DNA from: Mesostigma viride
Taxonomy: Eukaryota; Streptophyta; Mesostigmatophyceae; Mesostigmatales; Mesostigmataceae
Direction of reading: 5' to 3'
Length of the DNA stretch: 64,000 nucleotides
Assembly (NCBI GenBank): GCA_009746045.1
Contig: RPFO01000276.1
Span: forward strand, 3,029,922 to 3,093,921
The translations under genes and the position numbers were made by a program. Position 1 is the first letter of the stretch. Each line of letters starts with the position of its first letter. Positions 37,901 to 46,789 of this stretch are shown one piece after another. The notes beneath the pieces are model-generated. The model worked only from the letters and a program-made list of their open reading frames with translations, made no database searches and was not told the origin of the DNA.

Positions 37901-38447
37901 GGCTGTCATGATGTCTCCCCCTCTCATACTGGGTCCTGTGGATTTGTACAAGCCCCTTGACATGGTTCTCTATGTGGACAGTTCTATGGATAATAGGAAG
38001 GTCACAGAGGTCAGGGGCAGGGCAGCAGCATTAGTTACCCTGGAGCAAGATCACACCTCACTTGTTACCTGGTACAGTCGGTTGCAGAACAGGGTTACAC
38101 CCAGCAGTGATATTGCTGAGTGCAGGGCAATCTGTGAAGGGCTGCATACTGCTCTTTACTTGAGGGAGCTCTTCTACCAGCTATGTCAAGTGGCTTCCTG
38201 TAGGTTGCAGCTGCACACACTGGTGAGGACTGATAGCATGGGCATGGTGCAATTTGTGCACAGGCAGCTGGCCAGGAGCAGGGACCTTGACTACTTGTTG
38301 CTCAAGGAGATGTCCTACCTAGCTCACATTGAACATGTGCCTGGTGTGGACAACCCTGCAGATGCCCTCACCAAGCTGGAGGAGAAGGCGGAGAGGCAGT
38401 ACCCCCTGCTCCGTGGGCTCATGGACCCCTTACACGGGCGGCCATAG
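34923..38447 (+). CDS. pol of element 1: integrase, protease-like, reverse transcriptase, RNase H
   Basis: 1174 residues in one open frame. Integrase: His/Cys region (HHMFGHSG, CGCQ) near 35256, then the D, D, E residues in MDIQHIRG (35438), QADLQFD (35597) and GAVERSIREVK (35690). A small C-terminal barrel follows (KWQDGVVTRVEEANRSCLV). Protease-like: EVDTNSQVSVI at 36448 and AILGQNFL near 36645. Reverse transcriptase: LIDFKRAFLKG (37255) and LHGDDLHLIG (37540). RNase H: LYVDSSMD (37970) and ADALTKL (38360). Placing the protease after integrase differs from the standard Ty1/copia order. The DTN replaces DTG/DSG, so activity is uncertain. Confidence 0.88.
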   Translation: MLDVHKDGGVPLVQHQGCKDVVLPLDCNNNAAAEFPMPHAGGGSPAGAGLEGQGTLLEGPGAVQGAGPDLGRQDGLQGSPGTSGVDHVSPHTVQTSRQVSTERVLSYAEAGHRLHHMFGHSGQAAMFAWKLGREPLWEACQAAAENCGCQENAVHPPQSHAREPARERGDIQMDIQHIRGLYILVGVDRFSRYRLIDVLPGMQEHHLLLGMKALIPGFGVCKSVQADLQFDCLLKHQDQLPCKLVVVPRESHGQQGAVERSIREVKTVVLAAESVPLVASALERAAWCKGIEEQLNHRVNYYFDGVAVSPLALQYSLLPENVVQASLRKADRLFAQLRRKDKNWNVLRPQVGLKVRMWKEPSIPGKRGKWQDGVVTRVEEANRSCLVALEKDPRHVYRLSWAHVKERRPHAIWPADGPGPPSWVEEPGQSQAAAANNPLVVDDGLSLLEDDEQEEAAEATVTRPEGTGQPPKARGPLMADVIRALMRSKHDPKVSKLTGWGSCWAATMEVDTNSQVSVIREEDAVGLQMSHPSCLAVSDFSGKVSMKILGEVSVPILGVPTTFCVVEGYQGPAILGQNFLCMPGVTLTSDELALEGRGSLPLERYHYSQGLAVAVKAVRSQPAEGPQGQEPIAEDLLIIPTTFDPRQLGVNRYQIAAHSPIPWRQLVEMMQSPKMAKAWTLGFVASGHEWIVSNCAEPVDELPEVHQLLRLMFVLKLKEVDGVQVPHVRPVVTEYHGTGQLLDEELYTPGMLHDTWRILLCIFLSFLVKGVPYSSVLIDFKRAFLKGDQDQARQTWRDIPPFFVTVPAVWRAEIKARYLRILKGLEGLRSSPIIWRKSLEKFLKNTCGFSVSPVDPCLFQGSHNGLPVFASLHGDDLHLIGPPDWVEAVLAKIQKRFELGKIQHMVENEPMVFCGMQATLFQAKGSWFIRMEGGKDYPQQIVDALQEPITQARCATIRGMLAWLASICAPDLLVLSRLTDSQLVEVGAESVVQAVMMSPPLILGPVDLYKPLDMVLYVDSSMDNRKVTEVRGRAAALVTLEQDHTSLVTWYSRLQNRVTPSSDIAECRAICEGLHTALYLRELFYQLCQVASCRLQLHTLVRTDSMGMVQFVHRQLARSRDLDYLLLKEMSYLAHIEHVPGVDNPADALTKLEEKAERQYPLLRGLMDPLHGRP

Positions 38448-39440
38448 AGACCAGGCCTTGCTTCAGCTTGGGTGTCCCCAGTGGGCTGCTTGACCAAAGT
38501 ACCAAGTGGTGACTGGTGCTTACTGGTTGACAGCCGGTCCTTCAGGGTTAGGTACACCCTCCTGGACAGGAGTTGGTGTGGAATGTCACTCCTACCAGCT
38601 GAGAATCATGCCTGGCCCTCCCCATGGGGTTCAGAAGAGTCGCCAGGACTTAAGTCGACGCCTTTGGCCTCAAACAGTTAGGCCATGCAAGGGCAACCCG
38701 AATGCTGGTTCTTACAGGTTGCTGTATATATGTTTTCTAGTGCTTGTTTCCAACCTGTTGCTAATAAAGAACCTGGTTGTGTGACCATGTGGAACATGGT
38801 TGCCAGGGAGCCACATTCTGGGTTATATATGCTTGAATAAAACATAATCATGTCATGTCATTCTCATGTTGTTCTCATGGTTGTAATGTTTCTCTTGTGT
38901 AAAGTTCCAGGTCACCTATAAACCTGGAGGTTGGGGTGGGGTTCAATTCCCCAGCAGAGCCACAGCCTGGCATGAGTGATTCCTGGGCTTAACACCCAGT
39001 GAAGACATGGGCTCCCCAATAAGGCAGTATTTGTATAGGTGCTACCTGAGTCTCTTTGAGCATAAAAGGGAAAGGCTGGCCAAGGCGGGCGCCATAAGAA
39101 CGGGCGCCTGTGATAACTGTGAAAGATCAGGAACTCACAATAATACGTTCTTGGCATCCTTTAATCCCAGCCATTGGACTAGGTAATGTGCCTTGACTTT
39201 AATCTAACACCAAGTTCCCAAGGAAAGGTTGGGAGCTGACCAAGGGGTCAGGGGATAACCTGGGGTGACCTCTGATTCACTGGCCAGTACACCTAGCCTG
39301 GTCCAAGGGCGTATATGTTGTTTCCCAAAAGGAGGCAGGACCCTGGGCCCTATCAGGTCTGATCAACCCCAAGGGACCAAGCGGTCTGTGGCTGAGTGGG
39401 CACAAGCAAGGTTAGGCTTGTTTCAAGCTGGTCCAGCTCC
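38448..39440 (+). other. 3' untranslated region of element 1
   Basis: About 1 kb without coding sequence between pol and the polypurine tract. It contains GGGGTTCAATTCCCC (38938-38952), like the T-arm or pol III B box of a tRNA, and the pair CGGGCGCC-ATAAGAA-CGGGCGCC (39085-39108). Both recur in the 3' region of element 2. Confidence 0.6.
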
Positions 39441-39458
39441 AAAAGAAGAAAGGGTTGG
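39440..39458 (+). promoter_or_regulatory. Polypurine tract of element 1
   Basis: AAAAGAAGAAAGGGTTGG directly precedes the 3' LTR. It fits the primer for plus-strand DNA synthesis. The minus-strand element 2 has AAAGAAAAGAAGGGATTGG in the same place. Confidence 0.75.
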
Positions 39459-40102
39459 AGTTAGCATTTTGGGCAACCAATATGCTAAGTGGATGCAGTT
39501 TGGAAAGACCTTTCCAACGCCGTGCTGACCGCCTGAAACAGACAAGGGACGAGAAAGATATCAAGTCCCGAAGTCCTAGCCATCCGTGGCCGACTAGGGT
39601 GCAGTCCTCTGGCATAGTGGACAGGACACGTGGCAGGCCGTGCCTGCACAGGCTTAGCCTGATTATCACGTGACTGTGGTCCACGTAGATCAGAGGAGCA
39701 GCAGCCTGTGACTGGTGGAATACTGGAGCTGGCACAGGTCTGCAAGGATACTAGGCCTTGCAGGCTTGTGACAGGTCCTGTACTTCCTAGGTTGCAGAGT
39801 CTAGGCAAATCCAGTTCGTCCTGGCTCTGCACTGATGCCAGTGGACGTTGAGGATTTGCTTGCACGCCTGCACGTGCCTCGTCACGCCGATGGGAACGAG
39901 GAACAACGCAAAGGATATAGCTTGGTCATGGGGGATGACCAGCTATCTCGGAAAGCACGAACCGTGGGCGCCACCTTGGTCGTGGAAGTGCCCATTGTGG
40001 TCGTGGCCTGGTGAACAGATTTAAGGTTGCTGCCTTGCAACATTGGCTAAGACGCGCTGTGAAAGACCAAGAGCTCACATACGTTGGGAGCTCTTTCTAA
40101 CT
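39459..40102 (+). repeat. 3' LTR of element 1
   Basis: 644 bp, near-identical to 31614-32257 by eye with only a few substitutions. CTCCG follows at 40103, completing the target duplication. Confidence 0.9.
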
Positions 40103-40195
40103 CTCCGCCCACCTCCACCCATCCCGCAAGGAATATGTGCCACATGATAGATCTCCCAACGGAGTCATGTTATCATTTAATTTAATTTTTTAACG
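40103..40195 (+). mobile_element. LINE-A fragment, right part (tail)
   Basis: Continues the LINE-A copy broken by element 1: CTCCGCCCACCTCCACCCATC, then GGAATATGTGCCACATGAT, CTCCCAACGGAG and (TTTAA)n. It shows that element 1 inserted after this LINE fragment was in place. Confidence 0.75.
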
Positions 40196-40241
40196 GCATG
40201 ACAGGGACTCCCGATGACTCTGCAGACAATAACAACACACT

Positions 40242-40949
40242 CAACCCGTAAAGGATTTACGTTAGATAAATAGAGAATGTCACGCTCTTTCCAACGGCAC
40301 CTGGAACGCCTCATTTGGTTACGGGACGTAAAAGTTATGACGTTTCCTAGAATGTGCCGACAGTGCCGCGCGCCAATGTGGGCGCGTGTGGGCACAGGAT
40401 GTGCAAGTGTCACTTAGAGAGTCCGCAGGACGTTGACAGGACTTGTACAGGACTTGATGCTCAATTCATAGGTGAGCGCGCCAGAGTGTGCCAGGACCTA
40501 TGAGACAATTGATGCTGAGTACAGTACAGCTAGGTACACAGGACTTGCCGGCACATGGACAATTGATGACACATGCATCTCCGCGCCAAAGGCGCGCCAG
40601 CGTCTACGTAATATCAACTGATTGTGTGACAGTTCAGCAGTGATGATAGTACTGCTGAATATACTATAAAAATATACTACTGCTGAATATACTAATTGGA
40701 CGCATATATACCTAGCAAGTTATATGTGTGACTTGGTAGCTCTATAGGTTGCTATAGCTCTTGCAAGCATGTTCCACTTGCACTGCGACAAGGTCGTCTG
40801 CTGTGCTACGTACTCTCTTCCGGACGTACGTGACGTGACTTACGACTGTGTTGAATCTTTATTCTAATTTAAAGGCAACATTAAAGGCAAGAGCAATGGC
40901 GTTGTTCGGTGGCCTTATTATAGCGTAAAGGCTCGTATTTTCTACAACT
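40242..40949 (-). mobile_element. Diverged solo LTR related to element 2
   Basis: Reverse-complement similarity over about 700 bases to the LTRs at 45227 and 52423: GTAAAGGATTTACGTTAGAT, CGCTCTTTCCAACGGCACCT, GACAATTGATGCTGA, and TTTAAAGGCAAC near the end, finishing ACAACT. CAACC occurs at both edges and may be the target duplication. No internal region accompanies it, so it is a solo LTR left by recombination. Confidence 0.65.
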
Positions 40950-41229
40950 CAACCAAATCAGGACGGACATAAGTACGCTGAGTTTACGTACTGCACTGTC
41001 AACTAACACCATTTGTCGGTTATTACGTGCCGTAACACCTCCCCCCCCATAAATGTTGGTATAGCTAGGGAGCCCTCTCCCTACTACGTCAGGGGCCGGA
41101 GCAAAGCCACATAGGCATAATACTACAGGGTAGGTCGCCGGTTAATGGCTTTGTCACTGGAATTAAGCGCGGGCGGTGGGGCTTATGATCATGCAGCTAG
41201 AAAACGGAGGTCATGGCCAATTAATGTCG

Positions 41230-41790
41230 GCTTCCCCCCCTGGGACCACCGGCTGCACCCCACCCACCGCCTCCTCCTGCTTGACATCATCCCCGTCCCC
41301 CCGGCGACTCGCTTCAAGCTCCTTCAATGGCAGCTGCCATGGCTCCCCTCCACGGCGGATGACATCAATGACCCGCATAATTTGGCCAGGCCTGGGCGGC
41401 CCTTCGCCTCCTCGACAGGTTCTGGACATGTGGCGCTACCTGAGTGATCGAGCGGCGCAGGCGCATTCTGTTCAAGGCCCTTGTCCTCAGCATCCTCCTT
41501 TACCGACGGCTGCGAGGCGTGGACACTGGACCACTGAGGCACTGACAGTGCTGAGCAAGCAGCTTGACGGCACAGTCACTCGAAATCTCGAATGCTCGAC
41601 ACATGCATCCTCGGCGTCCGCTAGTAACATAATAGAGTGCCGCACCCGGGCCGAGCCTACTGCGCGAGCTCCCTCTTGTCACCCATACCATCCGACACCG
41701 GCCGCCGCCTCCTCTTTGCCGGCCATCTTGCCCGCACAGACCAGGTGAATGACCGATGTGGGCCCTGCGGGCGGGCCTACATAGGACTGG
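41230..41790 (+). pseudogene. Decayed LINE reverse-transcriptase C-terminal region
   Basis: In shifting frames one reads RFKLL, STADDIND, then GCEAWTLDH and LLFAGHLARTDQVND. These match LINE-A ORF2 RFKLLGSWLPDTADDV, GAEAWTLTATL and FVGHLARTSQVD. Frequent frame breaks show it is old. The reverse-transcriptase core is absent. Confidence 0.6.
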
Positions 41791-41829
41791 CCAACCAGGT
41801 AGACACCTAGCTAGCTCAGGACTCATATG

Positions 41830-42190
41830 ATGGCAGGGTCCCCGTGTCCGATCTCAAACCACTGTCACTCTTGCGCGCGCGCCCCGCACCGGCGTGGCGC
41901 GACCCAGACCTATATGTGGCACAATTGCTTGAGGATGCAGGGCTTCCAGATGGGATTATCTGTACTCCGCGCCGGCATGATAGACATTAGACAAGGACAA
42001 ATGGGCTTCTGTCTGTGATAAGCACCTATTCCTATAGCTGTGGGCCGGCATGCTCCTGTTTTCTCCGGCCACGGGCCTCACGGGCCCCACGGCCCATCAT
42101 TGGTAGAATGCAGGGTATAGAAGTCCTCAGGTGGAGGTTATTGCCCCTGAGCGGATAGCCGCTGTGCACCGACTACCATGCAGTTGGATG
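41830..42190 (+). repeat. LINE C-terminal/3' segment, copy A
   Basis: Matches 42990-43330: GCGCGACC(C/G)(A/G)GACCTAT, GATGCAGGGCTTC, GCTCCTGTTTTCTCC, GGTGGAGGTTATTG and ATAGCCGCT. A translation like QLLEDAGLP...DKEKWA suggests the end of a LINE ORF2. The frame is not open. Confidence 0.55.
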
Positions 42191-42989
42191 TGCGGGAACA
42201 CGTGAGGTCATGCAGGACTGGTCTTCCCACACTGGAGCGAGATAAGCCGTGGTTGTAAACCAGTGCCTCTTTATCTCTTTGAACACCAGTTGCCTTCACA
42301 CTACCCTGCATGTGGCCAGGTCACCTATAGTATAGGGCAATTAAAACACGCCACGGACTGTGCTTGGGGAAAAGACGCGCTCGGCCATTGTTGTGCCGGC
42401 CGAGCATATATTTCTTGGTTACTCAATTGCTACCACGCCTGGCAGATCGACCTCGGCAGGACCGCCACCATCAATCAACCTTCAGGTTGTTGTTGGAATC
42501 CAGGATGTCCACTTGTCACGTACGTCCGTGAGCTAGATCATCCGCACACAGCGAGGATACATTATAGCGATGGCGGGTCGCTCGGTGCTGCCATGGATAC
42601 GGTAGCCAAGAATGCTTGCGCAATATAGACAAAGTTGGTGTGGGAAACACTTACGGAGACGTTGTAGCGCTGAAGCAGTTCAACGTCAGGGGGTTGTGGC
42701 ATTACCCCCAGATACCAACGGTTCGATCCAAGGCCATGACATGCAGTCGACTCAACAAGGTACCATATCGGGCCAAGGGTACCGCCGGTACTGTTTTGTG
42801 TTGTGAATGTTCGTGTCGTAACAGACCCTATATAGCCAGGCTCGGGGGATGATTGCTGAAAGGACGCATTGAATGCAGGAATTACTGTGAAGCGATTCGT
42901 TTGATAGCGATGCTATGCGTGGATTAGTCGGTAAGTTCAACACGCACTTAATTTCATCTTGGTGCAGGCAATAGCTATCATTGTAGACA
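42191..42989. other. Host DNA, one open frame with weak discoidin-like words
   Basis: An open frame at 42263-42628 contains YHAWQIDLGRTATIN and VTYVRELDHPHTARIHY. These faintly recall F5/8-type (discoidin) domains, which have WWQIDLG. The match is short, and the flanks are repeats. No other feature is visible. Confidence 0.2.
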
Positions 42990-43330
42990 CTTCCTCCTAT
43001 ATGGCACTGGGGTCCCCTTGTCCCATCGCAAGTTCCCACTGGCAAACTTGCGCGCGCCCGGCACCGGCGCGGCGCGACCCGGACCTATGTGACACAACTG
43101 CTTGAAGATGCAGGGCTTCTGGGACTATCCGTACTCCGGCCGCCGGGCCGCGCCCGCATGCTTGACAAGGAGAAATGGGCTGCCAACTGCGATAAGCACC
43201 TTCCTGCATGAGGGGTATGCTCCTGTTTTCTCCCCACCCGTGGGCCCCGCGGCCCGTTGCTAGCCAGGGTAGAAGTCCGCAGGTGGAGGTTATTGGCCCC
43301 GAGGATAGCCGCTACACTATACTGCATGCC
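42990..43330 (+). repeat. LINE C-terminal/3' segment, copy B
   Basis: Second copy of the segment at 41830-42190, at roughly 80 percent similarity judged by eye. It lies directly before the miniature LTR element. Confidence 0.5.
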
Positions 43331-43375
43331 TCGTCTGCCATTACGGTAGAGGCCGGACCGCTCGGATGAGGATTA

Positions 43376-44560
43376 TGTAGCGTGCCGACTAGGGTCGAAC
43401 CTAGTGAGCACGAGAAAGTTTGGCAAAAGAAATATGGTATAAAAAGATACGTGCAAAAAGAGATAGATACCTAAGGTGGTTTGAAGTCCATACCTTCCGG
43501 CACACCTCTGCATGTGTATACGAGGGTGCCGACAGTTGAGACCTAGAGCAATATTGGTGACATTGGGATATATATCGATGGATGTGTGTCCGATGGCATA
43601 ACGTAACGATGGTTACCACGGACATGGTTAGAGGTCGATCAGCCCTATGTTCGACCCGTAGTTCGGCCCACTACAGTAACGTAAATTAGGCGTGGAATAT
43701 TCGCATGGAATGTTCCGGGCCACAAGGGTTGGAACAGCAGTGCCGACCTAGTGGCACTGCTTGGCATAAAGGCGTGCGAGGACGATGCACAAGACAATAA
43801 GACTCCACTTATTACTAGACAATAAGGGACAGGTCTATCCGTGGGGAGAGTCCCTATTCGAGCGCGGCCCCCCTCCGATCGCTAGTGCCCAGGATCGTGC
43901 CCCCGATCGCTGTGGCTAGGATCGTGCGCGCCTGCCGTCCGATCGTGCCCCCGATCGTGCGCGCCCGCCTCGAATCGCTGTGTAGGGTGGGCTCCAGCGG
44001 ATACCCGGCTTGATGCGTGACTAAGGGAAGCCTAGGGAGAAGGCAACGAGGCCAAGGTCTGGATAGCGCATGAGCCAAACTATTTGTACCCTTCGCTTGA
44101 AGGGAGTGGGCTCCCTTCCCCGATGGGGGGGGAGGAGTGTAGCGTGCCGACTAGGGTCGAACCTATAGTGAGCACGAGAAAGTTTGGCAAAAGAAATATG
44201 GTATAAAAAGATACGTGCAAAAAGAGATAGATACCTAAGGTGGTTTGAAGTCCATACCTTCCGGCACACCTCTGCATGTGTATACGAGGGTGCCGACAGT
44301 TGAGACCTAGAGCAATATTGGTGACATTGGGATATATATCGATGGATGTGTGTCCGATGGCATAACGTAACGATGGTTACCACGGACGTGGTTAGAGGTC
44401 GATCAGCCCTATGTTCGACCCGTAGTTCGGCCCACTACAGTAACGTAAATTAGGCGTGGAATATTCGCATGGAATGTTCCGGGCCACAAGGGTTGGAACA
44501 GCAGTGCCGACCTAGTGGCACTGCTTGGCATAAAGGCGTGCGAGGACGATGCACAAGACA
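43376..44560 (+). mobile_element. Miniature LTR element (TRIM-like)
   Basis: Two direct repeats, 43376-43796 (421 bp) and 44138-44560 (423 bp), differ at only a few sites, including one 2-base indel. Both start TGTAGCGTGCC and end CACAAGACA, the usual TG...CA of LTRs. The internal 341 bp has no coding capacity and ends with GATGGGGGGGGAGGAG, a good polypurine tract. This is the structure of a terminal-repeat retrotransposon in miniature, which depends on enzymes of other elements. No target duplication was found at the flanks. Confidence 0.8.
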
Positions 44561-44917
44561 GTCGTTCGTCAATCCGCCGACTCACCCCGCCTCATTTAAT
44601 CTGAGCTACGAATCTATTCCTTTTAATACAATCATGTCCAACACATATCCTTGTACAACTGCAATTGCAAGAATACAAGAAGGTAATTAATATAATGCCT
44701 CTGGGCCTACGCTGTGATGACAGCAAGTAGCCCATAGAATAGTGATCCCCCTTCCTACTCAGGCAGGCAACAAACCGGGACGATGGTCCCGTAGATAGAA
44801 ACGATCTTTCCCAACGTGCCTGGCCGATGGGTTTGGCACGTTACAGATTACATCCCCATCTAGTGGTTGGGGAATGATGCAGACGATATTAACTTTTGTG
44901 TACGTAATTATTTTTTT
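44561..44917. other. Host DNA without recognised gene
   Basis: No gene or repeat recognised. It ends at CTAATGAGATTAGCACAGTA, the left target-site copy of LINE-B. Confidence 0.4.
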
Positions 44918-45226
44918 CTAATGAGATTAGCACAGTACTCCATGGCATTAATTTATTAATTAATTAAAATCATAGCTCCGTTGGGATCGGCATATGTAGT
45001 AACTCATAGCCCTGAGAAAGGGGCATCTATGGGTTTGTAATACAATCAGGGCGACAACCTGCAGGTGGAGGATGTACAACTATCACCTGCTCTGGGTGCA
45101 CAAGGTGCACCTGCACCGCCATGATGATTCATGCCTCCTTAACAAGCACATGCAGGCACCCAGGGCGGCTTGAGGAGAGGGCCTAGAAGGCCTGCATGAC
45201 ATATGGGGTGGAAGAAGCTAGGTATG

Positions 45227-45839
45227 AGTTGTGAGGGTAAGAATGCCACGAATTCCGCCATGGTTCTTGCAGGAAGTTGCCTTTATTAATAACAAGGAAA
45301 CACAGACGTAAGTCACGTCACTTCCAAGACTGCACGCAGCACAGGCGACAGGGTCGCAGTGCCAAGAGAACGTGCACGCAAGAACTAGCGTCCCGGTGTG
45401 ACCAAGTCACTCATATAGTTGTAGGGACGCGTCCAAGTATTCAGCTGCACTGTCACAGCTGAACTGTCAATCAATTGATTACACAGACTCTGGCACGCCT
45501 TTGGCGCGCAGATCTATCAATTGTCCATACGGCTAGTCCTGTGGACCTATCCGTACACTAGTCAGCATCAATTGTCTCATAGGTCCTGGCGCGCTACAGC
45601 GCCTACCTATCAATTGACCATCAAGTCCTGTACAAGTCCTGTCAACGTCCTGCGGACTATCAAAGTGACACTTGTACATCCTGTGTCCGTACGCGCCCAC
45701 AGTGGCGCGCCGGGTACTGTCGGCACAGCCTAGGAAACGTCATAACTTTTACGTTCCTTAACCAAATGAGGCGTTCAAGGTGCCGTTGGAAAGAGCGTAA
45801 CAATCTCTATCCATCTAACGTAAATCCTTTACGTTAACT
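45227..45839 (-). repeat. 3' LTR of element 2
   Basis: 613 bp. Near-identical to 52423-53036 with few differences (for example CAGCGCCTACC against CAGCACGCCTACC). The + strand begins AGTTGTGAGGG and ends TTACGTTAACT. Confidence 0.9.
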
Positions 45840-45862
45840 CCAATCCCTTCTTTTCTTTAGGG
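45840..45862 (-). promoter_or_regulatory. Polypurine tract of element 2
   Basis: On the minus strand AAAGAAAAGAAGGGATTGG directly precedes the 3' LTR, matching the tract of element 1. Confidence 0.7.
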
Positions 45863-46789
45863 ATCACATCCCCTGCCAGGGACCCTTGAAGTAGCTTGAA
45901 ATGTCCTTCACTCCAGCTTGAAGCTTGAACAGATGTCTTTAATGGCCATTGCCATTCCCCCAGCCCTTTCTTTTAAGGAACTGGAAAAGAAACAGATCTG
46001 CCACAGGGAAAACCATTCCATGAGAAATGGATAAAAACCTATGGAAGTGGCATTACAGAGTACCACCAGATATTAGAAGCACACAAAATTAAATACATAC
46101 AGGTTAATTCTATGAGGTCTTCTCCAGGAATTAATCCCATCACCTCGGTAGAGCCTCCAGTACAATGACCTTCTGGCGGTGAGTTACATTAATCCCAGAT
46201 ACTAATCCCATAAAACCCAGTACATATTCAATATAAGTACAATAAATCCATGACAATTAAAATACCACTTGACAAAGTAAGGCGTATTACAATAGTTTGC
46301 CTGTCATTCTCTCAACAGGGGTCTATTGGCGCCCGTCTTACGGCGCCCGTCTACTTGCCAGATGGTAAACTGCCACAGCAAACAAATGACAAAATGAAAC
46401 ACATAGGCAACAATTAAATCCTGCCCTGGGGAACTAGGGAAGTCTGAACAGGCAAACACCTGAACAGGCCAGCTTGTAGAAACATAATACCAGGGAATCG
46501 AACCCCGCCCTATAAACCCCAGAATAAAGGTTCCCAGACCATTGTGAGAGGTATGTACAAATATACATTTCTTTTAAAATAGAATACATGGTCTGTAATG
46601 GACCTGTCAACCTTGTGTAGTCAACAGCATGAACCCCAGCCAAAACCTGGCTGTATCCTGATTAAAATCAGAGTGAGTGTACCATGGTCCATGAGCCTTA
46701 GTACAGACTAAAATACAGGTATTATGCCAGTCACAATGCTGACACTACCACACAATCTGCTCTCCAATGCCCTATAACCATGCACCAGC
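45863..46789 (-). other. 3' untranslated region of element 2
   Basis: No coding sequence. On the minus strand it has GGGGTTCGATTCCC (complement of about 46494-46508), a perfect B-box-like word, and the pair CGGGCGCC-GTAAGA-CGGGCGCC (46327-46351). Both are shared with element 1 in the same order. Confidence 0.6.

Larger units (their letters stand above)
31614..40102 (+). mobile_element. Complete Ty1/copia-related LTR retrotransposon 1
   Basis: 8489 bp with two 644-bp LTRs and a 5-bp target duplication (CTCCG). Order on the + strand: LTR, extra ORF (32283), gag with CCHC knuckle (33521), pol (34923) with integrase, protease-like, reverse transcriptase and RNase H, a 1-kb 3' region, polypurine tract, LTR. 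LTR ends are AGTTAG...CTAACT instead of TG...CA. The LTRs look nearly identical, so insertion is recent. RT and RNase H motifs place it close to Ty1/copia. Confidence 0.92.

Noticed and set aside
43401-43625. Open frames repeated in both LTR-like repeats of the TRIM element
   Set aside because: They are duplicated only because the repeats are; no coding signature was seen.
46490-46512. Possible tRNA gene
   Set aside because: Only the T-arm/B-box part is present; no cloverleaf with A box and acceptor stem could be drawn.
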